52,340 nucleotides of DNA from Firmicutes bacterium UBA1393. Its GTDB lineage: Bacteria; Bacillota; DTU025. The notes beneath the pieces are model-generated. The model saw only the letters and a list, made by a program, of their open reading frames with translations. It did not search any database and was not told the origin of the DNA. Location of the stretch: contig DBQN01000065.1 in NCBI GenBank assembly GCA_002305255.1, positions 1 through 52,340 on the forward strand, read 5' to 3'. The position numbers and the translations under genes are program-made. This document shows positions 1 through 9,170 of the stretch, piece by piece (within the stretch, counting starts at the first letter, position 1; every line of letters begins with the position of its first letter).

Positions 1-38
1 CTTCTCTCGCCTCGCCCGGCTCCCAGGCGGCAAGTGTT

Positions 39-67
39 ATCTTAGCATCGCCGTCTACCCGTGTCAA
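39..67 (-). promoter_or_regulatory. Sigma-A type promoter for a gene beyond the left edge
   Basis: On the minus strand, TTGACA (62-67) is followed after exactly 17 bases by TAAGAT (39-44). This is a near-consensus vegetative promoter directed out of the window, just downstream of comFC. It implies that a separate transcription unit begins to the left. Confidence 0.7.
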
Positions 68-79
68 CACCCCTGCCAG

Positions 80-979
80 TCATTTTTCGAGAATAACACC
101 CGAGGATCGCGCCCTCCGCGCGTCACGCATATCGCCTGCTCCCCGAGCTTTCGGCTCCATCCAGTCTCTCGCGTCGGCCACTGAGATCGCAAATGTTACC
201 ACGTATACTTCGGATGCGCCGGCCCTCAATAGCGCTCTGGCGCATCCATCGGCAGTCGCGCCCGACGTGAGCACGTCGTCTACGAGTAGCACGCAGCGTC
301 TCGCGACAGAGGCCGGACTAGCACAACCGTATACTCGTATCGCGTTTGTGCGCCTGCCGGCCCTATCGTGCATGGTCTGGCTCTCCTGTTCCTCTGACTT
401 GCTGAGTGCCTCAGGCAGCGATTTCATCCAAAGAATCCGCCCGAGAGCATCACTGAGCAAAGCAGCCTGGTTGTAGCCCCGTCGGGCCTGCTTCGCCGGA
501 TGCATGGGTACCGGAACGGCCACGTCGCACTTCATAGCCAGCCCACGCTTCGCACACTCCTCAGCCATGAGCCACGCCATCGGGCGTGCGAGTTCCAGCC
601 TGGCGCGGTACTTGAGATCCCCTACCATCGTGCGAACCGCACCTTCGTACAGCGCCACCGAAGAGGCAGCCGCAAAGTAGTGGCGCCCGGTCTCGCATCC
701 ACGGCACAACGGCGTGTCAGCGCCACGGCCAGAGGCTGGTGCGGCTGCCACACCAGCACCTCCGGTTCTGTCTTGCCTGAGCCTTATAGGCGCAGAGCAC
801 TTCGAGCACCTGAGTCCAACGGCCATCGGGATGGCCGAAAGGCATTGCCCGCACAGCTCAGGCCCACCGAAGGAAGCGATCGGCGCAGAACAGACCGCGC
901 ACGGCGTCTGGGGGCCCAGGATCACATCGAGAAGCTTACTTGTGGCCGCTGAAATAGCCCATGGCATCGGCATGCTCAT
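80..979 (-). CDS. comFC: ComF family protein (ComFC, phosphoribosyltransferase fold)
   Basis: Late competence protein of the ComF/GntX family, thought to work with ComFA in uptake of transforming single-stranded DNA in the cytoplasm. Four CxxC pairs (C27/C30, C43/C46, C58/C61, C92/C95) form the usual N-terminal zinc ribbon. The C-terminal half carries the PRPP-binding motif VDDVLTSGAT (residues 233-242), diagnostic of type I phosphoribosyltransferase folds. The ATG at 979 has a GAGGAG ribosome site four bases upstream and overlaps the 3' end of comFA by 44 bp, so the two are translationally coupled. At 299 residues it is somewhat longer than the Bacillus protein because of a Gly/Ala-rich stretch between zinc pairs and a basic tail. 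The assignment is secure; the exact biochemical role of ComFC is not settled in any organism. Confidence 0.9.
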   Translation of the reverse strand: MSMPMPWAISAATSKLLDVILGPQTPCAVCSAPIASFGGPELCGQCLSAIPMAVGLRCSKCSAPIRLRQDRTGGAGVAAAPASGRGADTPLCRGCETGRHYFAAASSVALYEGAVRTMVGDLKYRARLELARPMAWLMAEECAKRGLAMKCDVAVPVPMHPAKQARRGYNQAALLSDALGRILWMKSLPEALSKSEEQESQTMHDRAGRRTNAIRVYGCASPASVARRCVLLVDDVLTSGATADGCARALLRAGASEVYVVTFAISVADARDWMEPKARGAGDMRDARRARSSGVILEK

Positions 980-2864
980 TCATCTCCTCGATCATCGATA
1001 CCGCCAGTCGCATGGAGCGCGTCGGGGCTTTGCAGACGAAGGTCACGTCGCCACATGGGCGAGCGGTGGTTCTGCCTGCCCGGCCCGCCATCTGCACCAG
1101 GGCTCTGTGGTCGAAGATGCGAGCCGAGTCGGCTCCGGCGACTACCACATCTGCACCTTCTACTGTTACTCCTCGCTCCATGACTGACGTACACACGAGC
1201 ACCTTGAGCTTGCCGTCTGCGAAGGCCCTTCGCACCTCGTCACGCTCAGGTCGGCCTGAGTGAACCCAGTCCACACCTATCCCCCTAAGGCTCGACGCGA
1301 GTGATGTGTGCAACGACATGCATGCCGCCTTGCTGGGAGTGAATACGAACACAGGCCATCCGGCCGCCACGCTGCGCGACACTGCGCGCGCCACTCTCCG
1401 CTCCAGCACTCCAGCTCCATCGCCCTGCGCCACGTCGATAACGGGCACCGGGAGTGGCCTGCCATGGTGGCGGGCGGATATTCTCACCACAGGCAGCGCG
1501 CCGGCTCGCACCGCCGCCACCTGCGTAGCAGTGGGTGTGGCGGTCATGGTGATCAGCCTGCCGTCGCCTGCCATCGCGCGACGGAGCGAAAACGACAAGG
1601 CCTCGGAGCCGAAGTAAGGAAAGGCGTCGGCCTCGTCCAGCACAATCAGCCCGAACCTGCCGGCGAAGCGCATGGCCTGGTGGCACGTGATCACTGTGAG
1701 AGGCGCGTCGTAGCTCCTGGCCTCAGACCCGCCGTAGAAGGCCGCCGACGTCATACCGGGGAACGCGGCAGTTAGGCGCTGATAGATCTCTGCGGCGACA
1801 TCACGCCTGGGCACAGCGAACGCTGCAGGCACCCCTCGCGAGATAGCCGCAGCCAGCGCGTCGAAGGCAACTTCGGTCTTGCCCGCGCCGCATACGGCCC
1901 ATACGAGCAGCTCGCCGCCGCCCTGCGCCTTCGGTGTGTCGAACCACCCCCGACACGCTGCCAGCGCGTCCTTCTGAGCCGGCGTGAGGTCGTAGTCGTA
2001 GTGCGGCGCCACCCGCGACATGCTCTGACCTTTGTTGGCAGCGCCCCGCCCCATCACGATGTAGAGTGCGAGGCACTCCCTTGCGACACCCATAGTTCTG
2101 CACTCGGTACACATGTGGCACTCCTCGCGCCCGCACCTCGAACATGGCGTCGCGACAATGGAGGTGCCTGCGCCACAACGGTTGCACACGTACCTGCCGA
2201 TTGCGTTGATGCCGACCGCAGGCTGGAATCGCGCGAGGCCGGCGGCGCACGCGGCGCTGAGCACCGCCACCGACTGTTGCACCGAGAAGTTCCCTGTCGC
2301 CGACACAGCCTTCTGCGCCTGTTCATCGAGGAACACCCTTCCCTCCATCTGAGAGAAGGTTGCGTCCATCAGCTCAGGCCTCAGCTCGCCGGCAGCCCCG
2401 GTCGCGGCCTGCTTGCTTGCCTCATCTGCACGCAGATACACGGGCGCGCCCAGCCCTTGCCCTCCGGGGCCGCGCGCCACTCTGCCTGCAGGAACCTCGA
2501 ACCCTCGCAGAGCCGCCCGCACCTGACGATGACACGATCGCACGAGCTTCCAGACGGGCGCGGATCGCCTTGTCACCGGCCACTGCAGCAACTGCGGCAA
2601 CCGAGACAACTGCGGCATCAGCCTCTTCCACGCCGAGCGCTGCGCCGGGCTCTCTGTCGCCCTCGGCTCCCCGCCCTGCCATCGCCCTACCACTCTGGCC
2701 GCGGCCTCAGCGGCCCAAGCCGCGTGGGATGCAGGCAGCGGACTAGTGAGCACTGCCATGTCGCAGCGGGCTGCGAGGTTCATGTATCTCCAGGCCGCCT
2801 CGGGGTCGGCAGCCACGTGAACCGACACCCGATCAGGCTCGATCAACAAGAAGACATGGAACAT
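936..2864 (-). CDS. comFA: ComFA-type DEAD-box helicase
   Basis: ATP-dependent helicase/translocase that drives imported DNA across the cytoplasmic membrane during natural transformation. The helicase core holds Walker A (CGAGKTE, about residue 322), a DEAD box (LDEAD, about 408) and a helicase C-terminal domain with a QMAGRAGR motif VI. A four-cysteine-pair zinc module lies just before the core at about 225-265, as in PriA-like ComFA proteins. At 642 residues it exceeds the Bacillus protein (about 460), mainly through a 220-residue N-terminal extension I cannot assign. The ATG at 2864 has GGAGG (2871-2875) six bases upstream. It lies 106 bp after recD2 and overlaps comFC, forming a recD2-comFA-comFC string. 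Confidence 0.88.
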   Translation of the reverse strand: MFHVFLLIEPDRVSVHVAADPEAAWRYMNLAARCDMAVLTSPLPASHAAWAAEAAARVVGRWQGGEPRATESPAQRSAWKRLMPQLSRLPQLLQWPVTRRSAPVWKLVRSCHRQVRAALRGFEVPAGRVARGPGGQGLGAPVYLRADEASKQAATGAAGELRPELMDATFSQMEGRVFLDEQAQKAVSATGNFSVQQSVAVLSAACAAGLARFQPAVGINAIGRYVCNRCGAGTSIVATPCSRCGREECHMCTECRTMGVARECLALYIVMGRGAANKGQSMSRVAPHYDYDLTPAQKDALAACRGWFDTPKAQGGGELLVWAVCGAGKTEVAFDALAAAISRGVPAAFAVPRRDVAAEIYQRLTAAFPGMTSAAFYGGSEARSYDAPLTVITCHQAMRFAGRFGLIVLDEADAFPYFGSEALSFSLRRAMAGDGRLITMTATPTATQVAAVRAGALPVVRISARHHGRPLPVPVIDVAQGDGAGVLERRVARAVSRSVAAGWPVFVFTPSKAACMSLHTSLASSLRGIGVDWVHSGRPERDEVRRAFADGKLKVLVCTSVMERGVTVEGADVVVAGADSARIFDHRALVQMAGRAGRTTARPCGDVTFVCKAPTRSMRLAVSMIEEMNEHADAMGYFSGHK

Positions 2865-2947
2865 GGACTGCCTCCATCATGGCGTCGTTGTTGCGATTCG
2901 CCAGTTGGCTGCATATCCCTGCCATGTCCGCCATAATCATACTGCTG

Positions 2948-2963
2948 GCTAGCCCCGGCTAGC
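2948..2963 (-). terminator. Small hairpin directly after recD2
   Basis: A perfect 7-bp inverted repeat (GCTAGCC/GGCTAGC, two-base loop) begins eight bases after the recD2 stop. There is no T tract, so it may be only a weak terminator or an mRNA end-stabilising hairpin ahead of comFA. Confidence 0.25.
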
Positions 2964-2970
2964 TCTTGCC

Positions 2971-5148
2971 TTAGCCCTTCTCGGTGTCGGCCTCCTGAAG
3001 TCGTCGCGCCAGGCGAGTCCGCCTCTGCCCTACCTCGGCTCTGCGGATGGCTATGGCAAGCGCCTTCTTTGTGCCTACCATCACTACCATGCGCTTGGCC
3101 CTGGTGACGGCGGTGTAGATGAGGTTCCTCTGAAGCATCACGAAGTGCTGAGTCGAAACCGGAACGACTATCGCCGCGTACTCGCTTCCCTGGCTCTTGT
3201 GGACTGACACGCAATACGCCATCACGAGCTCGTCAAGGTCGCCCTGGTCGTAGATCACATCTCTGTCGCCTTCCGGATCACTGAATCTCACTCTGATCTG
3301 GCACTCTTCGGGGTCTACCCATACGACTCGACCCACGTCGCCGTTCCACACTCTGCGCTCATAGTTGTTGCGCACCTGCATGACCTTGTCGCCGCGCCGG
3401 AACGCTCCACCTCCGCCCCTCAGCTCCGGGGCACCGGCGCGCGGCGGGTTAAGAGCCTCCCGCAACAGCACGTTGAGGTTGTCCACTCCGGTCAGCGACC
3501 GTCTCATGGGAGAGAGCACCTGGATGTCGTCGACCGGATCACACTGGAGCCTGCGAGGCAGTCGCTGAGCTACCATGTTGACCACTGCCGCGGCCGCGCG
3601 TTCAGGATCAGGCTCCTCCACGAAGACGAAGTCCTGCGCTCCGCGGAATTCCGGGAACTCGCCCCTGTTGATCCTGTGCGCGTTGGTCACAATCATGCTG
3701 CCCGCAGCCTGCCTGAACACCTCGTCGAGGTTGACGACAGGCACCACACCGGAGGCGATTATGTCACGTAGTACGTTTCCGGCCCCCACCGAGGGGAGCT
3801 GGTCGGCATCGCCCACCAAGAGCAGCCTGCAGCCCGGCTTTATCGCCTTGAGTAGGTTGTACATGAGGATGATGTCTATCATCGACACCTCATCGACAAC
3901 CACGGCATCGCATTCCAGCGGGTTAGACGGCCCGCGCCCGAAGCGCCAGCCTTCTTCGCCCGGCTCGAACTCAAGTAGCCTGTGGATTGTGCGAGACCGC
4001 CTGCCCGTGGCCTCAGCCATCCGCTTGGCGGCCCTGCCTGTGGGCGCAGCCAGCTGCACTTTCATCTTTCTAGCCTCTAACAAGTCCATGAGCACCCTGA
4101 GGGTTGTAGTCTTTCCGGTGCCCGGTCCGCCCGTCAAGACCATCACGCCTGACACGAAGGCGCGTTCTATCGCCTCGCGCTGAGCCCGCCCGAGCCTGAT
4201 CCCTGCTGATGCCTGCACGGCATCGAGACTCTCGCTGTCTACCTTGTCTAGCTGCCACATCCGTGCGTGCGCCAGCTCTGTGAGGCGAGCGGACACGCCG
4301 CGCTCTGCGTGGAAGAATGGAGCCAGGTACACTGCATCGTCTTCCACGAACACGTGTCCCTGGCCTTTCAGAGCTTCGATGGCGTCTTCGACGCGCGCGG
4401 CGTCCACCTTGAGTTCCTGGGCAACAGCCGCCACCACATCCGCCCTTGGCTGATAGCAGTGGCCCTCGTCCGCACAGCGGCTCAGCCAGTATTTCACGGC
4501 CGATGCCGCACGGTGAGGCGAATCCGGCGCGATGCCTACCTCGCGCGCGATCTTGTCAGCAGTGCGGAAACCGATGCCCGGCACGTCGTCGGCCAACTGG
4601 TAGGGGTTGCGGCTAACGACATCGATGGATCTGTCGCCATAGCGGCGGAATATCCTAGCAGCGTAGGCTGGGCTTACTCCATGCGACTGCAGGAACACCA
4701 TGACCTGCTGCACCGCCCGATGCTCCTCCACAGCACGCCTGATTCTCTCGGCCTTCTTGGGCCCCACGCCCGCCACACTGAGCAGCGCCTCAGGGCGCTG
4801 CTCGATGACGGCCAGCGTATCAAGGCCAAACGCCTTCACCAAGCTCCTGGCCGTGGCGGGGCCTATGCCCTTGATCAGGCCAGATCCCAGATACTTCTCG
4901 ATACCGACCAACGTGGCCGGGGCGATGGTCTCGACCTGCTCCACCTTGAGCTGTTTGCCGTAGGTCTTGTGGCTGACCCATGTGCCATGGATCCTGACGG
5001 CCTGTCCCACCACTGCTGTTGGCATGGATCCGACAGCAGTGATCTCACGGCCGTCTCTGCAGGTCACCCGCGCGACCGTGTACATCGTGTCATCATTGCG
5101 GAACGTCACTCGCTCGATGACGCCTTCCACCGTGTCCAGCCTGGCCAC
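2971..5148 (-). CDS. recD2: RecD2-like SF1B 5'-3' DNA helicase
   Basis: RecBC-independent RecD2 helicase involved in DNA repair and replication-fork maintenance. Tandem helix-hairpin-helix signatures occur in the N-terminal half (IKGIGPATA, VAGVGPKKA, VPGIGFRTA). The SF1 core follows: Walker A GGPGTGKTTT (about residue 339), Walker B VVDEVSMID (about 417), motif III GDADQLPSVG, motif V/VI SVHKSQGSE and YTAVTRAK near the C-terminus. I place the start at the GTG at 5148, because the conserved TVEGVIERVTF begins right after it and GAGGGCGAAGG precedes it. An ATG at 5283 would add 45 unconserved residues, overlap metK by 46 bp and lacks a ribosome site. It sits between metK and comFA, an order also seen in Clostridia. 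Confidence 0.9.
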   Translation of the reverse strand: MARLDTVEGVIERVTFRNDDTMYTVARVTCRDGREITAVGSMPTAVVGQAVRIHGTWVSHKTYGKQLKVEQVETIAPATLVGIEKYLGSGLIKGIGPATARSLVKAFGLDTLAVIEQRPEALLSVAGVGPKKAERIRRAVEEHRAVQQVMVFLQSHGVSPAYAARIFRRYGDRSIDVVSRNPYQLADDVPGIGFRTADKIAREVGIAPDSPHRAASAVKYWLSRCADEGHCYQPRADVVAAVAQELKVDAARVEDAIEALKGQGHVFVEDDAVYLAPFFHAERGVSARLTELAHARMWQLDKVDSESLDAVQASAGIRLGRAQREAIERAFVSGVMVLTGGPGTGKTTTLRVLMDLLEARKMKVQLAAPTGRAAKRMAEATGRRSRTIHRLLEFEPGEEGWRFGRGPSNPLECDAVVVDEVSMIDIILMYNLLKAIKPGCRLLLVGDADQLPSVGAGNVLRDIIASGVVPVVNLDEVFRQAAGSMIVTNAHRINRGEFPEFRGAQDFVFVEEPDPERAAAAVVNMVAQRLPRRLQCDPVDDIQVLSPMRRSLTGVDNLNVLLREALNPPRAGAPELRGGGGAFRRGDKVMQVRNNYERRVWNGDVGRVVWVDPEECQIRVRFSDPEGDRDVIYDQGDLDELVMAYCVSVHKSQGSEYAAIVVPVSTQHFVMLQRNLIYTAVTRAKRMVVMVGTKKALAIAIRRAEVGQRRTRLARRLQEADTEKG

Positions 5149-5237
5149 CTCGCCTTCGCCCTCAACCGCCCTCGACCACCCCGAACCGCCCTCAGCCCTC
5201 GTTAGGCGCCTGTCGTACGCCGTTGGGCGCCTCAGGC

Positions 5238-6431
5238 CTACATGAGCGCCCTGACCCTGTCGGCTGCGTCGAGCCTCTCCCATGGCAGGTCAAGGTCGGG
5301 CCGTCCGAAATGACCGTACACCGACACCTGCTTGTAGATGGGCCTTCTGAGCTGGAACCTGTCGATGATAGCAGCCGGACGTAGGTCAAAGGCCTTGCCC
5401 ACTATCTCAACGATCCTTGCCTCAGGCACTGTGCCTGTGCCGAAGGTGTCAACGGCAATTGCCACCGGGCGCGCCACGCCGATGGCGTATGCCACCTGCA
5501 CCTCGCACTTCGACGCCACACCGGCGGCCACCAGGTTCTTGGCCACGTGCCTTGCCGCATAGGCCCCCGAGCGGTCGACCTTGGTCGCATCCTTGCCCGA
5601 CAACGCCCCTCCTCCATGCCTGCACATGCCGCCGTATGTATCCACGATCAGCTTGCGGCCTGTCAGGCCTGAATCAGCCGCGGGGCCACCCTTTTCAAAC
5701 CTGCCGCTCGGATTCACCAGGATGCGCGGAGGTGCGCCCTTCACGTAGTCTGACACAACGGGCATGATCACGCGCTCGGTGATGTCGGCCGCCATCTGCT
5801 CAAGATCGACATTGGGGTCGTGTTGTGCCGACACAACCACGGTGTTTACGCGCACAGGGCGACCGTCTTCGTACTCTACAGTGACCTGAGTCTTGCCGTC
5901 GGGACGAAGGTAACCCAGGGTGCCGTCCTTTCTTACAGTCGCCATGCGCATGGCCATCCTGTGCGCAAGCGTAATAGGCAACGGCATGAGCTCAGGGGTT
6001 TCGGTACTCGCATAGCCGAACACCATCCCCTGGTCGCCCGCGCCCACCATGTCGTAAGCATCGCACGTCGGCCCGGCGCAACCTTGCCGCACCTCAAGCG
6101 ACGTGTCGACAGCAGCCTGGATATCTGTCGACTGGCTGCCTATGGCCGTGATGACGCCGCATGTGTCTCCGTCGAATCCGAACTTGGCTCTGGTATAGCC
6201 AATCTCTTTCACGGTGGCCCTGACGATATCCGGGATCTCCACATACTCGCAGCACGTGAGTTCACCCATCACCAGCACGAGCCCTGTTGTGGCACACACC
6301 TCACACGCCACTCGAGCTTTCGGATCCAGCTTCAGCAGCTCGTCAAGGATGGCATCGGCTACCTGGTCACAAACCTTGTCGGGATGCCCCTCGGTGACCG
6401 ACTCTGACGTAAAAAGGCTCTTTGCGCTCAC
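5238..6431 (-). CDS. metK: S-adenosylmethionine synthetase
   Basis: Forms S-adenosylmethionine from methionine and ATP; cytosolic and normally essential. Family signatures are all present: SVTEGHPDKVCDQ near the N-terminus, the hexapeptide GAGDQG, GGGALSGKD, and GHFGRPDLDLPWE near the end. The true start is the GTG at 6431 (protein SAKSLFTSE...). The ATG at 6446 cannot be the start because it overlaps the Shine-Dalgarno GGAGGG, seven bases before the GTG. The protein is then 397 residues, the usual family length. The 216-bp upstream gap has a possible weak promoter (TTGTAG, 16 bases, TATATG at 6451-6478) that lies almost on the ribosome site; I see no room for a SAM riboswitch. recD2 follows. 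Confidence 0.96.
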   Translation of the reverse strand: MSAKSLFTSESVTEGHPDKVCDQVADAILDELLKLDPKARVACEVCATTGLVLVMGELTCCEYVEIPDIVRATVKEIGYTRAKFGFDGDTCGVITAIGSQSTDIQAAVDTSLEVRQGCAGPTCDAYDMVGAGDQGMVFGYASTETPELMPLPITLAHRMAMRMATVRKDGTLGYLRPDGKTQVTVEYEDGRPVRVNTVVVSAQHDPNVDLEQMAADITERVIMPVVSDYVKGAPPRILVNPSGRFEKGGPAADSGLTGRKLIVDTYGGMCRHGGGALSGKDATKVDRSGAYAARHVAKNLVAAGVASKCEVQVAYAIGVARPVAIAVDTFGTGTVPEARIVEIVGKAFDLRPAAIIDRFQLRRPIYKQVSVYGHFGRPDLDLPWERLDAADRVRALM

Positions 6432-6662
6432 AAGACCGCCCTCCATCTGTCATATACACTTACCTAATGTTACTACAAAACCATGGCAACCGCACTCGTC
6501 GGCACATACGCCTCAGCGCAGCGCCCACGGCGGTGGCGCCAAGCACCCCGTTGTACAGAAAGGAACGGCGCACATCTGCCGGATAGACAGCATGCGCCAG
6601 CCCCTCATCAGCTATTTGAACTAGACTGTGCCCCGCTGACCGGTCTCCTCGCTACTCCCTCG

Positions 6663-7595
6663 CTAGTTCGCGGCGGCCGCCTGCAGTGTGAGACCGAGCA
6701 CCTTGGCAGACTGCATCACCGAGAGGAACAGAGGAGTGCCCGCCTCCAGCTCGAGCTCGGGATTGGGGCTGAGGAAGCCTCCATCCTTGCCTATCACTGC
6801 GAACCTGCGGAGGCTGTCACTGGCTGCTACCGTAGCCGCCACGTTGGCCGCGATGGCCGCAGTGTCGACTCCCAGGGTCACCGGAACTGAGTCCATGCCC
6901 TCGATGGTCGAGATCTCAACATCGACTCTGGCCTTCACGCCAGTCTTGGTCGGGCGGACGTTGTCGAGTACCCTGCCCATGACCACCGTGCCCTTTGGCA
7001 CTACCAGGCGTCCTTCAGCCACGACATCCTCCATCACGACGAGGCGCACAGCATCGCCCGGACGCGACTTAGATGAGCTGAGCCCTGACTCTATTGCCAA
7101 TTTGACGAGGGCGCCTTTAGGGAGCAAAGCGTAGTCCACGTTGGGCTTGCCTCCCGGGATCGTCAGGCTCATCAGCACGTCAAGACGCTGGCCTATGGAG
7201 CCCGATCCTCCCGTCCCTAGGATCCTGAGTTCCGCGTCATCGAGGGCAGGCACTATGGGCCTGTCGACGATGCTTCCGAACACGCTCCACTGTACCGCCT
7301 TGAGCTTGAACTTGAGGTTCATGCCGCCGGCGCGGTCACCCTGGACGAAGTTCCAGCACTGCTCCATCCTCTCGGGAAGGGTACCGGTACCTACCTTCCC
7401 GAACACAAGACGCTCTATGATCTCAAGCCTGTTGACTACCGCACCCTCTTGAATCGACCCGAAAAGCACCTGTTCCATGCCTACAAGTCGCTCAATGGGG
7501 CTGACCTGAGCGGCAACATTCATGCCGAGAGACACGAGTACCACGAGAAGGCAGGACAGAGCCGCTGCCGCGATGTGTGGGAATCCCCTGCGCAT
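6663..7595 (-). CDS. Secreted protein of unknown function with LFG-type repeats
   Basis: A 310-residue exported protein with a clear signal peptide (residues 1-30, hydrophobic core then VAAQ). Residues 34-85 hold spaced short helical repeats built around VLFGS, LVFGK and VFGS, each next to an Arg/Glu-rich helix such as ERMEQ. The second half (about 155-300) has a beta-rich segment with LPKGALVKL and VVPKGTVVMG, resembling domains found in many exported proteins of diderm bacteria and distantly recalling VirB10/TrbI barrels. GGGAGG lies seven bases before the ATG. It comes 35 bp after the SLH-like barrel protein gene, so it probably acts in the periplasm or at the outer membrane. I do not recognise a named family. 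Confidence 0.7.
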   Translation of the reverse strand: MRRGFPHIAAAALSCLLVVLVSLGMNVAAQVSPIERLVGMEQVLFGSIQEGAVVNRLEIIERLVFGKVGTGTLPERMEQCWNFVQGDRAGGMNLKFKLKAVQWSVFGSIVDRPIVPALDDAELRILGTGGSGSIGQRLDVLMSLTIPGGKPNVDYALLPKGALVKLAIESGLSSSKSRPGDAVRLVVMEDVVAEGRLVVPKGTVVMGRVLDNVRPTKTGVKARVDVEISTIEGMDSVPVTLGVDTAAIAANVAATVAASDSLRRFAVIGKDGGFLSPNPELELEAGTPLFLSVMQSAKVLGLTLQAAAAN

Positions 7596-7630
7596 TCAAC
7601 TACCTCCCAGTGAGCCACGGGCCTTAGGCC

Positions 7631-9109
7631 TCAGAATCTGATGGTGACCTCGGCCGTAGCAAGGTTCTTTGGCGTTTCGGATGAACCGACTTCCGAGAAA
7701 TCGATAAGCTTGTAGCCGAGCAAGAGCGCGGTATCACCCATGAGTTTGTATCCGAAGTCAATTGATGTCACTGTGCGGGTTGCGTCAGCTCCCGACAGGC
7801 GGAGGGGTTCGTCGCTGGGCCAGCCGCCGAGCCCACCCCCGTCGTAGGCGTCGGACTTGGTCCATACCGCCCCGGAGGCGATCAAGTCACGCATGCGCTC
7901 GTACCTGTAGCCTGCCTGTAGAAATGCCGCATCGCCCAACAGGAGTTTGTAATCGATGACCAACGATGCCGTCGTCTGCAGGCTATCCCTCGACGCAGCG
8001 GAGCTTGCGCCCCTCTCATACAGCTCGTAGCCGGCCCTTACCGTCAGGGAGTCACCTGCCACTACGTTGCCGGTGATATCGGGCAGGGAGTATTTCACGT
8101 CGACCGACGTGACCGTTTCTTTCACGGCCTTGCCCGGTTCTGAGGCGGCCTCAGTCACCCTGGTTCCTACCGCGAAGCCGGCTTCATCTCGGTCACCTAC
8201 GCGGACGCCCACTGCCGCAGACGTCTCACGGTTGGACACGGCCTCATCAGTGAAGAAGGCAGCAGACACCTTCAGGATGTCGGCCAGATGCACGTTGGTG
8301 GATAGATCGAACCCGCTGCTCTCTGTCTTCGTAGGGGTCGCGGTCTCCTCGGGCGGGTCAGGCTTTGCCGGCCGTCTCGCCGCCTGGCTCGACAGAGCTA
8401 CTGCCACGTTGCCTATGGGAGCGGGCAACCCCAACTCGAATTGGGGATCAGGCAACGGGGCGGGCGGCTTCACACCCGATGAGAGCTGCGTAAGTATGCG
8501 CTCGATATCGCCTACTCCAGCGGCACCGGGCAACGGTGTCGATGCCGACGCTGCCGCAGTCACAGGCTGCTGTGCGCTGCCGTTTTGAGCGGGTTCCGAT
8601 GGCACCAACGACAACACCAGGGCCGGCCCGCCGTTGGCGAGGGCGGCCGTCGACAGATCGAGACGCACCGAGACCGGAGTTCCGAAGCTCTGCCCGAACT
8701 CTTGAACCAAACCTGCTAGCAGCGCTGCCTGGCGCGGCGATACCGAAAGCACGCCGCCGGGGTTGTCATCCAGCCGAAGCGGGCCCTGACCCCCATCACC
8801 GTCTTGAGTCATGACCTGAATCACTCTAGTGACACCCGGGCCACCGATGCGGAGCACTGTGCGCTCGACACTGCTGGTCATCTGCTCGATCGACACGGGG
8901 TTGCCTCCGGTGTACAACGTTGCATCGTCAAGCTCCAACAGACCGCTGAGGCCGAGCTCACGGAGGGCATCGTAGCGCCAGTCGCCGGGATTCACAGGAG
9001 CTGACGCGGCGCCGCCTGCGATCACGGCGCAGGAAACCGATGCAACAACCGCAAGCGCCAAGGCTAACACCACCGCCAGCCCGAACTTGCTGCTGACCTT
9101 CGATAACAT
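7631..9109 (-). CDS. Exported protein with SLH-like domain and predicted outer-membrane beta-barrel
   Basis: A 492-residue exported protein. The signal peptide (about residues 8-36) is followed by a segment (40-90) with the layout of a diverged SLH domain: WRYDALRELGLSGLLEL, then TGGNPVS, then a helix ending SSVERTV. A Pro/Ala-rich linker follows. From about residue 270 to the end are alternating amphipathic strands, and the last residue is phenylalanine (VTIRF), the classical signal for BAM insertion. I start at the ATG at 9109, which has GGAGGTGA about ten bases upstream; longer readings run into sequence without signal-peptide character. It resembles a small relative of the large SLH porin at 9656-13591. 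Barrel and SLH-like calls rest on pattern only. Confidence 0.65.
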   Translation of the reverse strand: MLSKVSSKFGLAVVLALALAVVASVSCAVIAGGAASAPVNPGDWRYDALRELGLSGLLELDDATLYTGGNPVSIEQMTSSVERTVLRIGGPGVTRVIQVMTQDGDGGQGPLRLDDNPGGVLSVSPRQAALLAGLVQEFGQSFGTPVSVRLDLSTAALANGGPALVLSLVPSEPAQNGSAQQPVTAAASASTPLPGAAGVGDIERILTQLSSGVKPPAPLPDPQFELGLPAPIGNVAVALSSQAARRPAKPDPPEETATPTKTESSGFDLSTNVHLADILKVSAAFFTDEAVSNRETSAAVGVRVGDRDEAGFAVGTRVTEAASEPGKAVKETVTSVDVKYSLPDITGNVVAGDSLTVRAGYELYERGASSAASRDSLQTTASLVIDYKLLLGDAAFLQAGYRYERMRDLIASGAVWTKSDAYDGGGLGGWPSDEPLRLSGADATRTVTSIDFGYKLMGDTALLLGYKLIDFSEVGSSETPKNLATAEVTIRF

Positions 9110-9170
9110 TCGGCGTCCGTCACCTCCGTTCATCGATTTATGTACCCAGCTATATTCTCCGCATGATGCC

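Noticed and set aside
6444..6446. ATG as the metK start
   Set aside because: This ATG overlaps the GGAGGG Shine-Dalgarno of the GTG at 6431, and the conserved N-terminus begins at that GTG.
6432..6662. SAM riboswitch upstream of metK
   Set aside because: The probable leader is very short and the 216-bp gap shows no stem arrangement or terminator expected of a SAM-I element.
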